Below are positions 1 to 7,264 of a stretch of DNA of 64,000 nt, in pieces; position 1 is the stretch's first letter, and each line of letters starts with the position of its first letter. The position numbers and the translations under genes were made by a program. The notes below the pieces were generated by a model, which was given only the letters and a program-made list of their open reading frames with translations, searched no databases and was not told the origin of the DNA. Source of the stretch: Flavipsychrobacter sp. (lineage in GTDB: Bacteria > Bacteroidota > Bacteroidia > Chitinophagales > Chitinophagaceae). Location of the stretch: the NCBI GenBank assembly GCA_024508935.1, contig JANINW010000011.1, positions 167,571 through 231,570 of the forward strand, given 5' to 3'.

Positions 1-327
1 GACGGTATCATCATCAGCGATGTATTGCATTACCTGCTGCCGGAGCAACAACAGACTTTATTAGAGCAATGCGTGAAAGTATTGAGCAGTAACGGTGCGC
101 TGATAATACGTGACGGGGTATCAGAATTGAAAGACCGTATAAAAGGGACGAAACTATCAGAACTGTTCTCTACCCGCATATTCAATTTCAATAAAACACA
201 GAATGACCTGCATTATATCAGCAGGGCGTTTATAGAAAATTTTGCTGCAAGCCATCACCTGGATGTAGAGGTGTTGGACAATACAAAGCTTACTGCTAAC
301 CTCGTATTTGTATTAAGAAAGAAGTAA
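1..327 (+). CDS. Methyltransferase C-terminal fragment (5' end outside window)
   Basis: The reading frame is open from base 1, so the listed TTG at 25 is not a real start and the gene begins upstream of the window. The visible 108 residues (DGIIISDVLHYLLPEQQ.. then VLSSNGALIIRDG) match the second half of a class I SAM-dependent methyltransferase: the strand-4 Asp region, a helix with LPEQQQTLLEQC, and the GALIIRDG strand that follows motif III. Similar domains form the C-terminus of large trifunctional MMPL transporter/acyltransferase/methyltransferase proteins in Bacteroidota, but whether this is such a fusion cannot be seen here. The gene ends directly against the convergent ABC permease gene, with no spacer. 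Confidence 0.7.
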   Translation, partial: DGIIISDVLHYLLPEQQQTLLEQCVKVLSSNGALIIRDGVSELKDRIKGTKLSELFSTRIFNFNKTQNDLHYISRAFIENFAASHHLDVEVLDNTKLTANLVFVLRKK

Positions 328-1623
328 TTATTGCCCTGAGCTATAGCGCCTGGCATTTTTATAAATGCTGATAAACCAAAGAACGGTACCGAAGCTTAGA
401 AGAATAATAATGTGCAGCCATATATCGTTAATGTCACCATTACGAAGTATAAGTGCATTAATGGCATCGATGCCCCAGCGCAATGGTGAAATGAATGATA
501 TTTTCTGCATCATGGGTGAAAGCACATCTGCCGGTACCCATATACCGCCAATTGCTGATAATATTACGGTGGATATAGCACCAAACGGCATAGCCTGGTT
601 AGCGGTCTTAAACATAGCGCCAACGAAATAACCATAGGCTGTCGCAGCATAAGCTATGCCAATGCCAACCAGCAGCACAGTAAAAGGATGAGCACCCAGG
701 TACAAAGCAGGTAACCCCACCAATGGAATGAACCACAAACCTATACAAAACATGAAAATGAATTGTAAAGTGCATACCAGGGTGAAAAAGATGATCTTAC
801 CCATTGCTACAAAGCGGTAAGCCTGTGGTATTAGTTCTATACGCATAGTACTACGTTCATCCCTTTCCCGGATCATGTGCCCCGCAATAGGAATTACTAT
901 AAAGAACATGCCGAATATAGCCCATGCGGGTACATTATGCTGTACTGAATTGATGAGTTTGGCTGAAGCAAAACGGTTACCTAATTGCTCCTCGTGTATG
1001 CCTATGCCCTGGAATATCTTTTTAAAGTCGGCAGTCTCACTGGTGTCTACATCCATTTTGCCCATTCTCGAAAGACGTTTCACCAATATATTGCTGCAGG
1101 AATAAGTAACATATTTATCCAGTGCAAAACTGATAGACATGCGAAAAGTAGGTTTCGAGACCGGGTCGAAGTACATACGCACATAAGATGTGTCGCGGAT
1201 GTCGCGAGTGGGGAAGGCAGCCATGCCCAGTTTGCCGGCTATGCTGTTAGCTATATGATTAGCGGCATTTACTACCTCGGCTGTAGCGCCTTTGGGTATA
1301 ACAATGCCAACCCTGTATTGGCCATCTGCCAGTAGTTCCTGCAGTTTTGCATCCGTCAGTGGTTTCCCATCCAGGCTGTCTATTACTTTAAAGTTCTTAC
1401 TCTGCTTCAATCCCGAAGTGATCTCTTCAGCAAGGCTGCCATGGTCATTGTCAGCAAGCAGCAATTCGAAACGCAGTTCCTGGTAATCCTTAAAAGGAGC
1501 ATCCTGTACCAGGGCCATCACAACGATAAGCAAAGCCGGCATAAGGAACAGCAGCATAAGACCGCCCACATCGCGGCGCATCAGTATCCATTCCTTTATT
1601 ATCGTTGCAAATATTTTTTTCAT
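328..1623 (-). CDS. ABC-2 type transporter permease
   Basis: 431-aa integral membrane subunit of an ABC-2 exporter. There is one N-terminal membrane segment (about residues 20-40, LMLLFLMPALLIVVMAL), a large extracytoplasmic domain (about 45-230) and five or six membrane segments in the C-terminal half, the YhgE/NodJ-like layout of ABC-2 membrane proteins. The cognate ATPase gene lies 7 bp upstream on the same strand, so the pair probably forms one exporter. The substrate cannot be deduced from sequence. Similar pairs occur in several Bacteroidota lipid and pigment clusters, but that link is only suggested here by the neighbouring methyltransferase fragment. Confidence 0.88.
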   Translation of the reverse strand: MKKIFATIIKEWILMRRDVGGLMLLFLMPALLIVVMALVQDAPFKDYQELRFELLLADNDHGSLAEEITSGLKQSKNFKVIDSLDGKPLTDAKLQELLADGQYRVGIVIPKGATAEVVNAANHIANSIAGKLGMAAFPTRDIRDTSYVRMYFDPVSKPTFRMSISFALDKYVTYSCSNILVKRLSRMGKMDVDTSETADFKKIFQGIGIHEEQLGNRFASAKLINSVQHNVPAWAIFGMFFIVIPIAGHMIRERDERSTMRIELIPQAYRFVAMGKIIFFTLVCTLQFIFMFCIGLWFIPLVGLPALYLGAHPFTVLLVGIGIAYAATAYGYFVGAMFKTANQAMPFGAISTVILSAIGGIWVPADVLSPMMQKISFISPLRWGIDAINALILRNGDINDIWLHIIILLSFGTVLWFISIYKNARRYSSGQ

Positions 1624-1630
1624 GTCTTCC

Positions 1631-2380
1631 CTAGTCTCTTAAAGAATGCCCGGTATAATGCAGGAATACATCTTCCAGCTTTTTACAGTCGACAGTATTT
1701 GCTACTAATTCTCTGGGGCTGCCACTTATCACAAATTTTCCTTCATCTACTATTACCACTTCATCGCATATCTGTTCAGCCTCTTCCATGTAATGCGATG
1801 TGTATAATATGGTATGGCCTTGTTGCTTATATTCTTTCAGAAAATCAAGTATCAATGTTCTTGATTGTACGTCAACACCTGCAGTTGGTTCATCCAAAAT
1901 GACCATCTCAGGCTCATGCAGTAGTGAAGCAATAATATTTGCACGGCGTTTCATACCCCCGCTATAACGGCCTACACGTTTATCAGCATGCTTGTCAAGT
2001 CCCAGCCGGTCTAACAAGTTCTGTGCTCTTTTATTAATGGTGTTTTCATCTAGTCCATATAAACGGCCTATATACCTGAAGTTTTCCCAGGCGGTAAGAT
2101 TGGAAAATAGCGCTATTTGTTGCGGTACTACGCCTATTTGGCTCCGTATATATATCTTATCTGTCGTGCAATCTCTGCCAAAAACTTTAGCTGTTCCCGA
2201 ATCAGGCGAAACCAGTCCGCACAGTATATTTATGCATGTAGATTTACCAGCACCATTTGGCCCCAGCAAGCCTACACTGGTGTTTTTTTGTATAGAAAGA
2301 GAAAGCCCATCCAGTGCAGGTGCCCATGCACCTTTATAGAACTTTTTCAGTTCCTTTATCTCGATGGCATATGACATCAT
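1631..2380 (-). CDS. ABC transporter ATP-binding protein
   Basis: 249-aa nucleotide-binding subunit for the adjacent permease. Visible motifs in order: Walker A GPNGAGKST (about residue 40), Q-loop region GVVPQQ, signature YSGGMKRR (about 140), Walker B MVILDEPTAGVD (about 160) and the switch His in YTSHYMEEAEQ. The YSGGM signature and the EEAEQICDEV ending are typical of the drug/lipid exporter (CcmA/DrrA) group. It lies 2 bp downstream of the tryptophan dioxygenase stop codon and 7 bp upstream of the permease, so all three may be co-transcribed. Functional connection with tryptophan breakdown is not evident. Confidence 0.93.
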   Translation of the reverse strand: MMSYAIEIKELKKFYKGAWAPALDGLSLSIQKNTSVGLLGPNGAGKSTCINILCGLVSPDSGTAKVFGRDCTTDKIYIRSQIGVVPQQIALFSNLTAWENFRYIGRLYGLDENTINKRAQNLLDRLGLDKHADKRVGRYSGGMKRRANIIASLLHEPEMVILDEPTAGVDVQSRTLILDFLKEYKQQGHTILYTSHYMEEAEQICDEVVIVDEGKFVISGSPRELVANTVDCKKLEDVFLHYTGHSLRD

Positions 2381-2382
2381 CC

Positions 2383-3408
2383 TTAATTAAAAACCAGGTT
2401 GTTTATTAGTTTCTCCGGCAATGCAGGCAACATATGACGTGGTATAAGGAAAGATGTCAGTTCAGCCATCTCTTTAAATATATAATGAGAATCGGCTGCT
2501 CCTTTCAGGTATTCAGCTCCCGAACTGCCGCCGGTGCCTACACGTTTGCCGATAGTGCGCTGCACCATATGTATATGCCTGTGGCGCCACATAGATAAGA
2601 GCTCGTCTATTTCCAGCAGGCCACTCACCAGTTCGTAAGGAAGGTGCAGCAGGGGATAGTCGCGGTATAGCATGATAAACAAGGCGGCGCGATTGGCATC
2701 GGCACTGAATGCACGTCCTTCAGGATATTCAGCATCATTCATGAAAAGCTTGTCGAAAGTCTCCAGGTTCTTCATTTCTGATTCCTGTAGACTTTCAGCA
2801 TACGCTTCACGGTATTGTTTCCAGAAATTGTTATCGCCTTCACCCCAGTAAGGTGCTTTTGTGAAAGGCATGCGCGCCAGCCATTTATTAAGGAGTACCA
2901 GTAAAGATTCCTGGTTTTCAGCTTCTTTTACCCTGTCTATATCTTTTTGGTTTAGCTGAGACAAGTAGTAGTTTTGGCCATGACGCTGCGTATACGTAAG
3001 CCCCAATGTGGCTTCAACCATTTTAAATTGTATGCTTTGGAAGCCTGAAGCAGGTCGCAGCAGGTCGCGGAAATCAAGAAAGTCAAGTGGTGTCATTGTT
3101 TCCAGCACACCCATTTGCATTACAGCTACGTCCAGTATACGGCACACACGGTTCATGCGGTGTACGGCATTATATATATCGGGAGAGCTGTTTGGAATAT
3201 TCGTTTGCCGGAAAATATCGCGGATAAGGTTCAGTTCATGTAATATCTGCTTGAACCAAAGCTCGTAAGCCTGGTGGATAATAATGAATAGCATTTCGTC
3301 ATCAGCACGAATGCCCTCCTTTCCGCTTTCCGGTGTTTGGGCATTCAATATCTTATCTAACTGCAGGTATTCGCTGTAATAAACGGGAGGCCTTTCTTTC
3401 TTTTCCAT
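2383..3408 (-). CDS. kynA: Tryptophan 2,3-dioxygenase
   Basis: 341-aa haem enzyme that opens the indole ring of L-tryptophan to N-formylkynurenine, the first step of the kynurenine route. Family hallmarks: the N-terminal substrate-binding helix DEMLFIIIHQAYELWFKQI with the conserved His, the MWRHRHIHMVQRTIG segment carrying the haem-ligand His, and the GTGGSSGAEYL loop that closes over tryptophan. The length is slightly greater than that of compact bacterial homologues. No kynureninase or kynurenine monooxygenase gene is in the window. The gene is followed 2 bp later by the ABC ATPase gene and lies 16 bp downstream of a methyltransferase gene, all in one direction. Confidence 0.95.
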   Translation of the reverse strand: MEKKERPPVYYSEYLQLDKILNAQTPESGKEGIRADDEMLFIIIHQAYELWFKQILHELNLIRDIFRQTNIPNSSPDIYNAVHRMNRVCRILDVAVMQMGVLETMTPLDFLDFRDLLRPASGFQSIQFKMVEATLGLTYTQRHGQNYYLSQLNQKDIDRVKEAENQESLLVLLNKWLARMPFTKAPYWGEGDNNFWKQYREAYAESLQESEMKNLETFDKLFMNDAEYPEGRAFSADANRAALFIMLYRDYPLLHLPYELVSGLLEIDELLSMWRHRHIHMVQRTIGKRVGTGGSSGAEYLKGAADSHYIFKEMAELTSFLIPRHMLPALPEKLINNLVFN

Positions 3409-3424
3409 GCCACGAAGATAGTAA

Positions 3425-4174
3425 CTACTTACTTATCTTACCAATGCGTATGAACAAAGGGAAAGTCACTGTTTTTTGAGTGCCGGTTTCCCAATATGCT
3501 TCCAGTTCTTTCTCTATAAGCAGCACGGGGTTGATACCGTTATGCGAAATATAATGCTGTACGCTCGACCAGGAACTAAGGTATCCCAGCAGCTGATCCA
3601 GCGTCCATTCCGCTTTTATTTCAAAACGAGGTGCTGCGATCTCGTCAAACGGGAAAAGGATGGTTTTGTATTCACTATCCACATATTTCCTTTCAGCATC
3701 CCAAAAAGACCCTACTTTATGATGGTAGAAATCTTTGATGATACTGTCGATCTGCGGATTGACCTTTACCAGGTTATACCCCCAGGCTGCTATTATGCCG
3801 CCATCTTTGGCCAGCCTTGTAGCTTCCTTATAAAATGGTATGGGATCAAACCAATGCAGGGCCTGTGCTGCAGTTATCAGGTCGAACGTGTTAGCAGAAA
3901 AGGAGGTGAGCTCCGCCCGTTCCGTTTTGTAAATTATATTATCTTTTTTAGGCGCGTGTTCCAATTGTTCGGCGCTTATATCGGTGCCGTATACTTTTTT
4001 GAACTTACGACTCAATACTTCAGCAACCTGGCCATTACCGGTACCGCAATCCCATGCCGTATCGAAATTGGTTACGTGGCTGAAAATAAAATCATACAAC
4101 GCTGCAGGATACGTAGGTCTGAAAACGGCATACGTATCCGCCTGGCTTGAAAAATTATCCCTTGGGGCCTTCAT
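3425..4174 (-). CDS. Class I SAM-dependent methyltransferase
   Basis: 249-aa soluble methyltransferase. The SAM-binding motif I is WDCGTGNGQVAEVL (about residues 40-55), followed by motif II YGTDISAEQL and a post-II segment FDLITAAQALHWFD typical of the Methyltransf_11 family related to yeast trans-aconitate methyltransferase. The C-terminal 100 residues (WTLDQLLGYLSSWSSVQ) also fit that subfamily. The substrate is unknown. It is the first gene of the leftward run that continues with kynA and the ABC pair, with a 16-bp gap to kynA, so it may lead that operon. Confidence 0.88.
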   Translation of the reverse strand: MKAPRDNFSSQADTYAVFRPTYPAALYDFIFSHVTNFDTAWDCGTGNGQVAEVLSRKFKKVYGTDISAEQLEHAPKKDNIIYKTERAELTSFSANTFDLITAAQALHWFDPIPFYKEATRLAKDGGIIAAWGYNLVKVNPQIDSIIKDFYHHKVGSFWDAERKYVDSEYKTILFPFDEIAAPRFEIKAEWTLDQLLGYLSSWSSVQHYISHNGINPVLLIEKELEAYWETGTQKTVTFPLFIRIGKISK

Positions 4175-4257
4175 TAGCTATGAAAGTTTAAATGATATGG
4201 CGAAAAAGTTATAGCCCCTCTATGTCTCTCTATATGAATAGATATATTAATGCAAAA

Positions 4258-4455
4258 CTAAGCATTTATACCAGTAGATTTCTTCTTTTTGGCTGAAGTA
4301 CGGAAAAATATGCAACACAATACCAGAAGGGGTAAAATAAAGCGATTGGCAGAAGAAACCTCTCCTGTGAAAGAATATACCTGAGACCATACATACATTG
4401 GAGAAACCAGCAGTGTGATAACAAGTAAGAGCATGTCGGTAGCGCGTGTTTTCAT
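4258..4455 (-). CDS. Small two-helix membrane protein of the exosortase locus
   Basis: 65-aa ORF, unrecognised family. It has an N-terminal hydrophobic segment (about residues 8-25) that could be a signal anchor, a short polar stretch VYSFTGEVSSANR, a second hydrophobic segment (about 40-51) and a basic tail RTSAKKKKS. The ATG is preceded by a plausible Bacteroidota promoter and by three TTAAC repeats spaced 22 bp, the same element seen in front of the exosortase substrate gene. That shared control region is the main argument that the ORF is real and acts with the sorting system. Molecular role unknown. Confidence 0.6.
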   Translation of the reverse strand: MKTRATDMLLLVITLLVSPMYVWSQVYSFTGEVSSANRFILPLLVLCCIFFRTSAKKKKSTGINA

Positions 4456-4487
4456 GTGTTTTGATTTTTTGTTTTCAAATGATAATG

Positions 4488-4517
4488 CAAAGATGAATTT
4501 GCAAAACAGCCTGGCAA
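4488..4517 (-). promoter_or_regulatory. Putative promoter of the 65-aa membrane protein gene
   Basis: On the minus strand a TTG (complement of 4515-4517) is followed after exactly 19 nt by CATCTTTG (complement of 4488-4495). This matches the Bacteroidota pattern TTG-N19-TAnnTTTG at all but one position. The box ends about 33 bp before the ATG at 4455. Confidence 0.55.
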
Positions 4518-4526
4518 AAAAAATAG

Positions 4527-4587
4527 TTAACGTTAACGCTGCGTTTTAAATTAGTTAACTACTGTTTTGAAAACGATTAACCACCGC
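4527..4587. promoter_or_regulatory. TTAAC direct repeats, 22-bp period (candidate operator)
   Basis: TTAACGCTGCG starts at 4533, TTAACTACTGT at 4555 and TTAACCACCGC at 4577, each exactly 22 bp apart. An extra overlapping TTAAC at 4527 makes the palindrome GTTAACGTTAAC. The nearest copy lies 38 bp upstream of the -7 box of the 65-aa gene. The same motif and spacing occur at 5925 and 5947 upstream of the exosortase substrate gene. Direct repeats with 21-22 bp periodicity are typical of LytTR-family regulators, but the regulator is not in this window. Confidence 0.6.
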
Positions 4588-4605
4588 TTAAGAAATGCCA
4601 GCTGT

Positions 4606-5016
4606 TTAGATAAACAGGGGCTCTTTATCCTCTGTTTCTGTTACAGGGTTTGTTTTCGATAAGATGTACAGGATGCAATAGGGTAGCGGGCTTCCGGCGA
4701 AAAGGCGTATAGTGCTTATGTTGTCCAACACCACAGTCGGTAACGGTTGTACTATATTCAATAACCCTGTGGCCAATACGGCAGCTCCACAAACAGCGTA
4801 AATCATCAACCAGGTATTACGCATCCATGCAGGGCGCCTGTTTTTCCATCCCCAGTAGCCGGTAATAGCAATAATGGCTAAAATGGTTATATGCCCTGCC
4901 TGCCGTTCTATAGGTGCCAGTTCCTGTGCATAGCCTTCAGTGAAAAACTGGTAGTCCATACAGCATAACGCCGTAATGAACAGCAGCGGCAATAGTGCAG
5001 ATCTAGTTTTTTGCAT
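4606..5016 (-). CDS. Exosortase-associated integral membrane protein
   Basis: 136 aa when started at the ATG at 5016 (MQKTRSALL); the longer ORF start at 5100 would bury 28 residues inside the exosortase gene. Four hydrophobic segments are visible (ALLPLLFITALCCM, ITILAIIAITGYWG, WLMIYAVCGAAVLATGLL, LPYCILYILS) and the tail is short and acidic. It overlaps the 3' end of the exosortase gene by 14 nt, so the two are translationally coupled. Small membrane proteins directly downstream of exosortases in Bacteroidota are known companions, but their role is not established. No enzyme motif is seen. Confidence 0.78.
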   Translation of the reverse strand: MQKTRSALLPLLFITALCCMDYQFFTEGYAQELAPIERQAGHITILAIIAITGYWGWKNRRPAWMRNTWLMIYAVCGAAVLATGLLNIVQPLPTVVLDNISTIRLFAGSPLPYCILYILSKTNPVTETEDKEPLFI

Positions 5017-5548
5017 GGTGATTATTTTTTCGGGTATACAAGATCCATCCTCCGAAAACAAAACCGTACACAACCAGCTTGAAAGCATAATGATGCGCAA
5101 AGTCTGTCAGCGGATGGTTGTTATGATACATATAGGCCAGCAATGCGCAACGCAGCACATTCAGGAGATATATTATTACTGTTCCTGGTAAAGCATATGC
5201 AATCAGCTTACCAATTCTTGCAGGGAAACATAGCAGGAAGCCCAGGTACAAAACTATCAGCTCCAGCCCGTTACATTGCGGCGCAATATTGATGCTGCGG
5301 ATGCCATCTATATATATACCGTTGGTCTCGTAGCTAATTGTATTGCCAAGCTGGGCCAGCAAATAGCCCGTGCCGTGTTGTACAGCGTAGGTAAGTTGGG
5401 TGTCAGGTATTCCCAGTGGCTTTAAGATAAGCAGGTATAGCAGGTTCCAGCCCCCAACAAGCAGGATAGCGCGAAACAGGAATATGCGCGCTTTCGCGGG
5501 CATATTCCTTGTCAGTCGGCGAAATGATTTAGGTGTGGCTATGTGCAT
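5003..5548 (-). CDS. Exosortase/archaeosortase family transpeptidase
   Basis: 181-aa multi-pass membrane protein with the three conserved exosortase active-site residues: Cys92 in APQCNGLELIV, Arg133 in LLNVLRCALLAY and His152/153 in FAHHYAFKLVVYG. The family cleaves C-terminal sorting tails of exported proteins and probably attaches the product to an envelope component. The protein is short compared with EpsH-type exosortases, as usual for Bacteroidota single-substrate versions. Its likely substrate is encoded 10 bp upstream and carries a PLDGG-TM-basic tail; the companion membrane protein overlaps downstream. The order substrate, exosortase, companion on one strand suggests a dedicated operon. 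Confidence 0.9.
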   Translation of the reverse strand: MHIATPKSFRRLTRNMPAKARIFLFRAILLVGGWNLLYLLILKPLGIPDTQLTYAVQHGTGYLLAQLGNTISYETNGIYIDGIRSINIAPQCNGLELIVLYLGFLLCFPARIGKLIAYALPGTVIIYLLNVLRCALLAYMYHNNHPLTDFAHHYAFKLVVYGFVFGGWILYTRKNNHHAKN

Positions 5549-5558
5549 GGCTGAAGAT

Positions 5559-5855
5559 TTAAGCCTGTTTAGCAGTTTTTTTCCTCATCAGCCTTTTAGC
5601 TCCAATACCCGCGCCGGCAGCTATTAGCAAGCTTAAACCACCATCAAGGGGTACGTCACAGTCATGGTCATGGCTTCCCCAGCTGCTACCGAACTGGCTG
5701 CTGGTGCCACCGGTGCCCGAAGTGCCTGTGCCGGTACTACTGCTGCCGGTAATGCTGTACGGGGTATAACTGTAAGGTTGGGGTGTTTGCGCGTTAGCAA
5801 TAAATGAAAGACTGGTAAATGCTGCTAACATCAGCAAGTTGGCGTGTTTTTTCAT
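5559..5855 (-). CDS. PID-CTERM-like exosortase substrate, small secreted protein
   Basis: 98 aa from the ATG at 5855; the longer ORF uses a GTG at 5879 inside the promoter region and is unlikely. Residues 1-23 form a signal peptide ending IANAQ. Residues 24-60 are almost entirely Ser, Thr, Gly, Tyr and Pro, a good candidate for O-glycosylation. A HDHDCD acidic/His cluster precedes the tail at 69-98: PLDGG, a hydrophobic helix LSLLIAAGAGIGA and a basic end KRLMRKKTAKQA. This motif-helix-basic arrangement is the signature of exosortase-sorted proteins and resembles the PID-CTERM tail known in Bacteroidota. The exosortase gene follows after 10 bp. Confidence 0.85.
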   Translation of the reverse strand: MKKHANLLMLAAFTSLSFIANAQTPQPYSYTPYSITGSSSTGTGTSGTGGTSSQFGSSWGSHDHDCDVPLDGGLSLLIAAGAGIGAKRLMRKKTAKQA

Positions 5856-5878
5856 GGTAGTTTTTTGTTTTTGAAGCA

Positions 5879-5886
5879 CAAATATG
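5879..5886 (-). promoter_or_regulatory. Putative -7 box of the exosortase operon
   Basis: The minus strand reads CATATTTG, one mismatch from TAnnTTTG, and ends about 24 bp before the ATG at 5855. No TTG is present at the expected 19-20 nt upstream, which would fit an activator-dependent promoter. Confidence 0.4.
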
Positions 5887-5916
5887 CACCACGCATTTCA
5901 ACTATGCCCAATTCCC

Positions 5917-5957
5917 CGCTTGGTTTAACGAAGCGTTTGTATGTGCTTAACCAAGCG
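5917..5957. promoter_or_regulatory. TTAAC direct repeats plus inverted repeat upstream of exosortase operon
   Basis: TTAACGAAGCG (5925-5935) and TTAACCAAGCG (5947-5957) are direct repeats with one mismatch and exact 22-bp spacing. CGCTTGGTT (5917-5925) also forms a 9-bp inverted repeat with AACCAAGCG (5949-5957). The proximal copy lies 39 bp upstream of the -7 box, against 38 bp for the equivalent element of the 65-aa gene. The two sites therefore have the same geometry. Confidence 0.6.
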
Positions 5958-5970
5958 ATAAGAAATAAAA

Positions 5971-5995
5971 AAAGCCGCAATTTATATGCGGCTTT
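5971..5995 (-). terminator. Rho-independent terminator after cysteine desulfurase
   Basis: AAAGCCGC and GCGGCTTT form an 8-bp stem with a 9-nt loop. On the minus strand it is followed by a T-rich run, and it lies 20 bp past the desulfurase stop codon. Confidence 0.8.
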
Positions 5996-6015
5996 AACAC
6001 TGTTTATTATCGTTT

Positions 6016-7149
6016 TTAGATCAGCTCTTTCAGTTTTTCTATTACAGTATCTACTTCTTCCCGCGTATTGTGGCGGCAGAAGGAGAAACGGATAGGTACG
6101 ATCTCTGTACTATGACCGTTATGTAATGCTTTGATTACATGGCTTATAGAGCTGGCGCCGCTGCTGCAGGCGCTGCCACCGCTTACACAAATACCGGCCA
6201 TGTCTAGGTTGAAAAGCAGCATATCTGATTTGTCTGTCTTCGGAAATGCCACGTTCAGTACAGTATATAAGCAGTCACCTTCACAATCTCCATTGAAAGA
6301 AACGCCTTCAAAGGTTTCGGCAAGGCGCGTATTCATATATTTTTTAAGGTCCCTGATATAGCTGCTATCCTGTTCAAAACGGGAAGTAGCCAGTTCCAGT
6401 GCTTTGGCAAAACCAACAATACCATACATGTTTTCAGTACCGGCGCGCATATTGCGTTCCTGGGCACCACCATTTATCATTGGGTTTATCTTTACGCTCT
6501 CATTGATATATAAAATACCCACGCCTTTAGGACCGTGGAATTTATGCCCAGCAGCGCTGGCAAAATGTACATTTAAATCTTTCAGGTTTATGGGGTAGTG
6601 ACCGATGGTCTGAACCATGTCACAATGGAAGATAGCATCATGTTTTTTGCACAGTTCCCCTACAGCTTTTACATCCAGCAGGTTGCCTATTTCGTTATTG
6701 GCATGCATAAGGGTTACCAGTGTTTTGCCCTTATTGGCCGCAAGTAATGCTTCAAGGTTAACAAGGTCTACATGCCCGTTGGGCAGCAGTTTTACAAAAT
6801 CAAGGGTAGCCTGGCCGTTTTTTGCCAGTTGTTCCACCGTATGCAGGGTAGCATGGTGTTCTATAGGGGATGTAATGATATGCTTACAGCCCAGGTCGCG
6901 TACTGCAGCGTTAATAGCTGTATTGCTGCTTTCTGTACCGCCGGAGGTGAAAAATATCTCTCCCGGTGCACAGTTAAGGATCTTTGCAACGGTTTTACGG
7001 GCGCTTTCTATACCCATCTTGGTCTCACGGCCATAAGAATATATGGATGAAGGATTACCAAACTTTTCAGTCAGGTATGGCATCATGGCATCCAGCACTT
7101 CCGGGTCCAGGGCAGTCGTAGCTGCATTGTCAAAATAGATACGGCGCAT
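6016..7149 (-). CDS. Cysteine desulfurase (NifS/IscS family)
   Basis: 377-aa PLP enzyme that moves sulfur from L-cysteine to an active-site Cys for Fe-S cluster and thio-cofactor assembly. Motifs: N-terminal YFDNAATT, the cofactor-binding TSGGTESSNTAI, IEHHATL, HCDMVQTIGHYPI, the PLP Lys in SAAGHKFHGPKG (about residue 200) and the catalytic Cys in VSGGSACSSGA (about 325). The short SACSSG loop places it in the group I NifS/IscS branch rather than SufS. It stands alone, without iscU or regulator genes nearby, and has its own terminator. Confidence 0.94.
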   Translation of the reverse strand: MRRIYFDNAATTALDPEVLDAMMPYLTEKFGNPSSIYSYGRETKMGIESARKTVAKILNCAPGEIFFTSGGTESSNTAINAAVRDLGCKHIITSPIEHHATLHTVEQLAKNGQATLDFVKLLPNGHVDLVNLEALLAANKGKTLVTLMHANNEIGNLLDVKAVGELCKKHDAIFHCDMVQTIGHYPINLKDLNVHFASAAGHKFHGPKGVGILYINESVKINPMINGGAQERNMRAGTENMYGIVGFAKALELATSRFEQDSSYIRDLKKYMNTRLAETFEGVSFNGDCEGDCLYTVLNVAFPKTDKSDMLLFNLDMAGICVSGGSACSSGASSISHVIKALHNGHSTEIVPIRFSFCRHNTREEVDTVIEKLKELI

Positions 7150-7264
7150 TCTTAAATATTTAAAGCGTTTGCAAAGTTACTTAAAATAGAAATTTCATAC
7201 AATTATATGCGTCAGCTGCGCAACATCATTTTGTGCGTATCTTTCGGGCTTATAGGTAGTGTAT

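Noticed and set aside
1441-1902. 153-aa plus-strand ORF over the ABC permease/ATPase genes
   Set aside because: It lies opposite two well-supported genes, has no recognisable domain and shows Cys/His/Tyr-rich composition typical of antisense frames.
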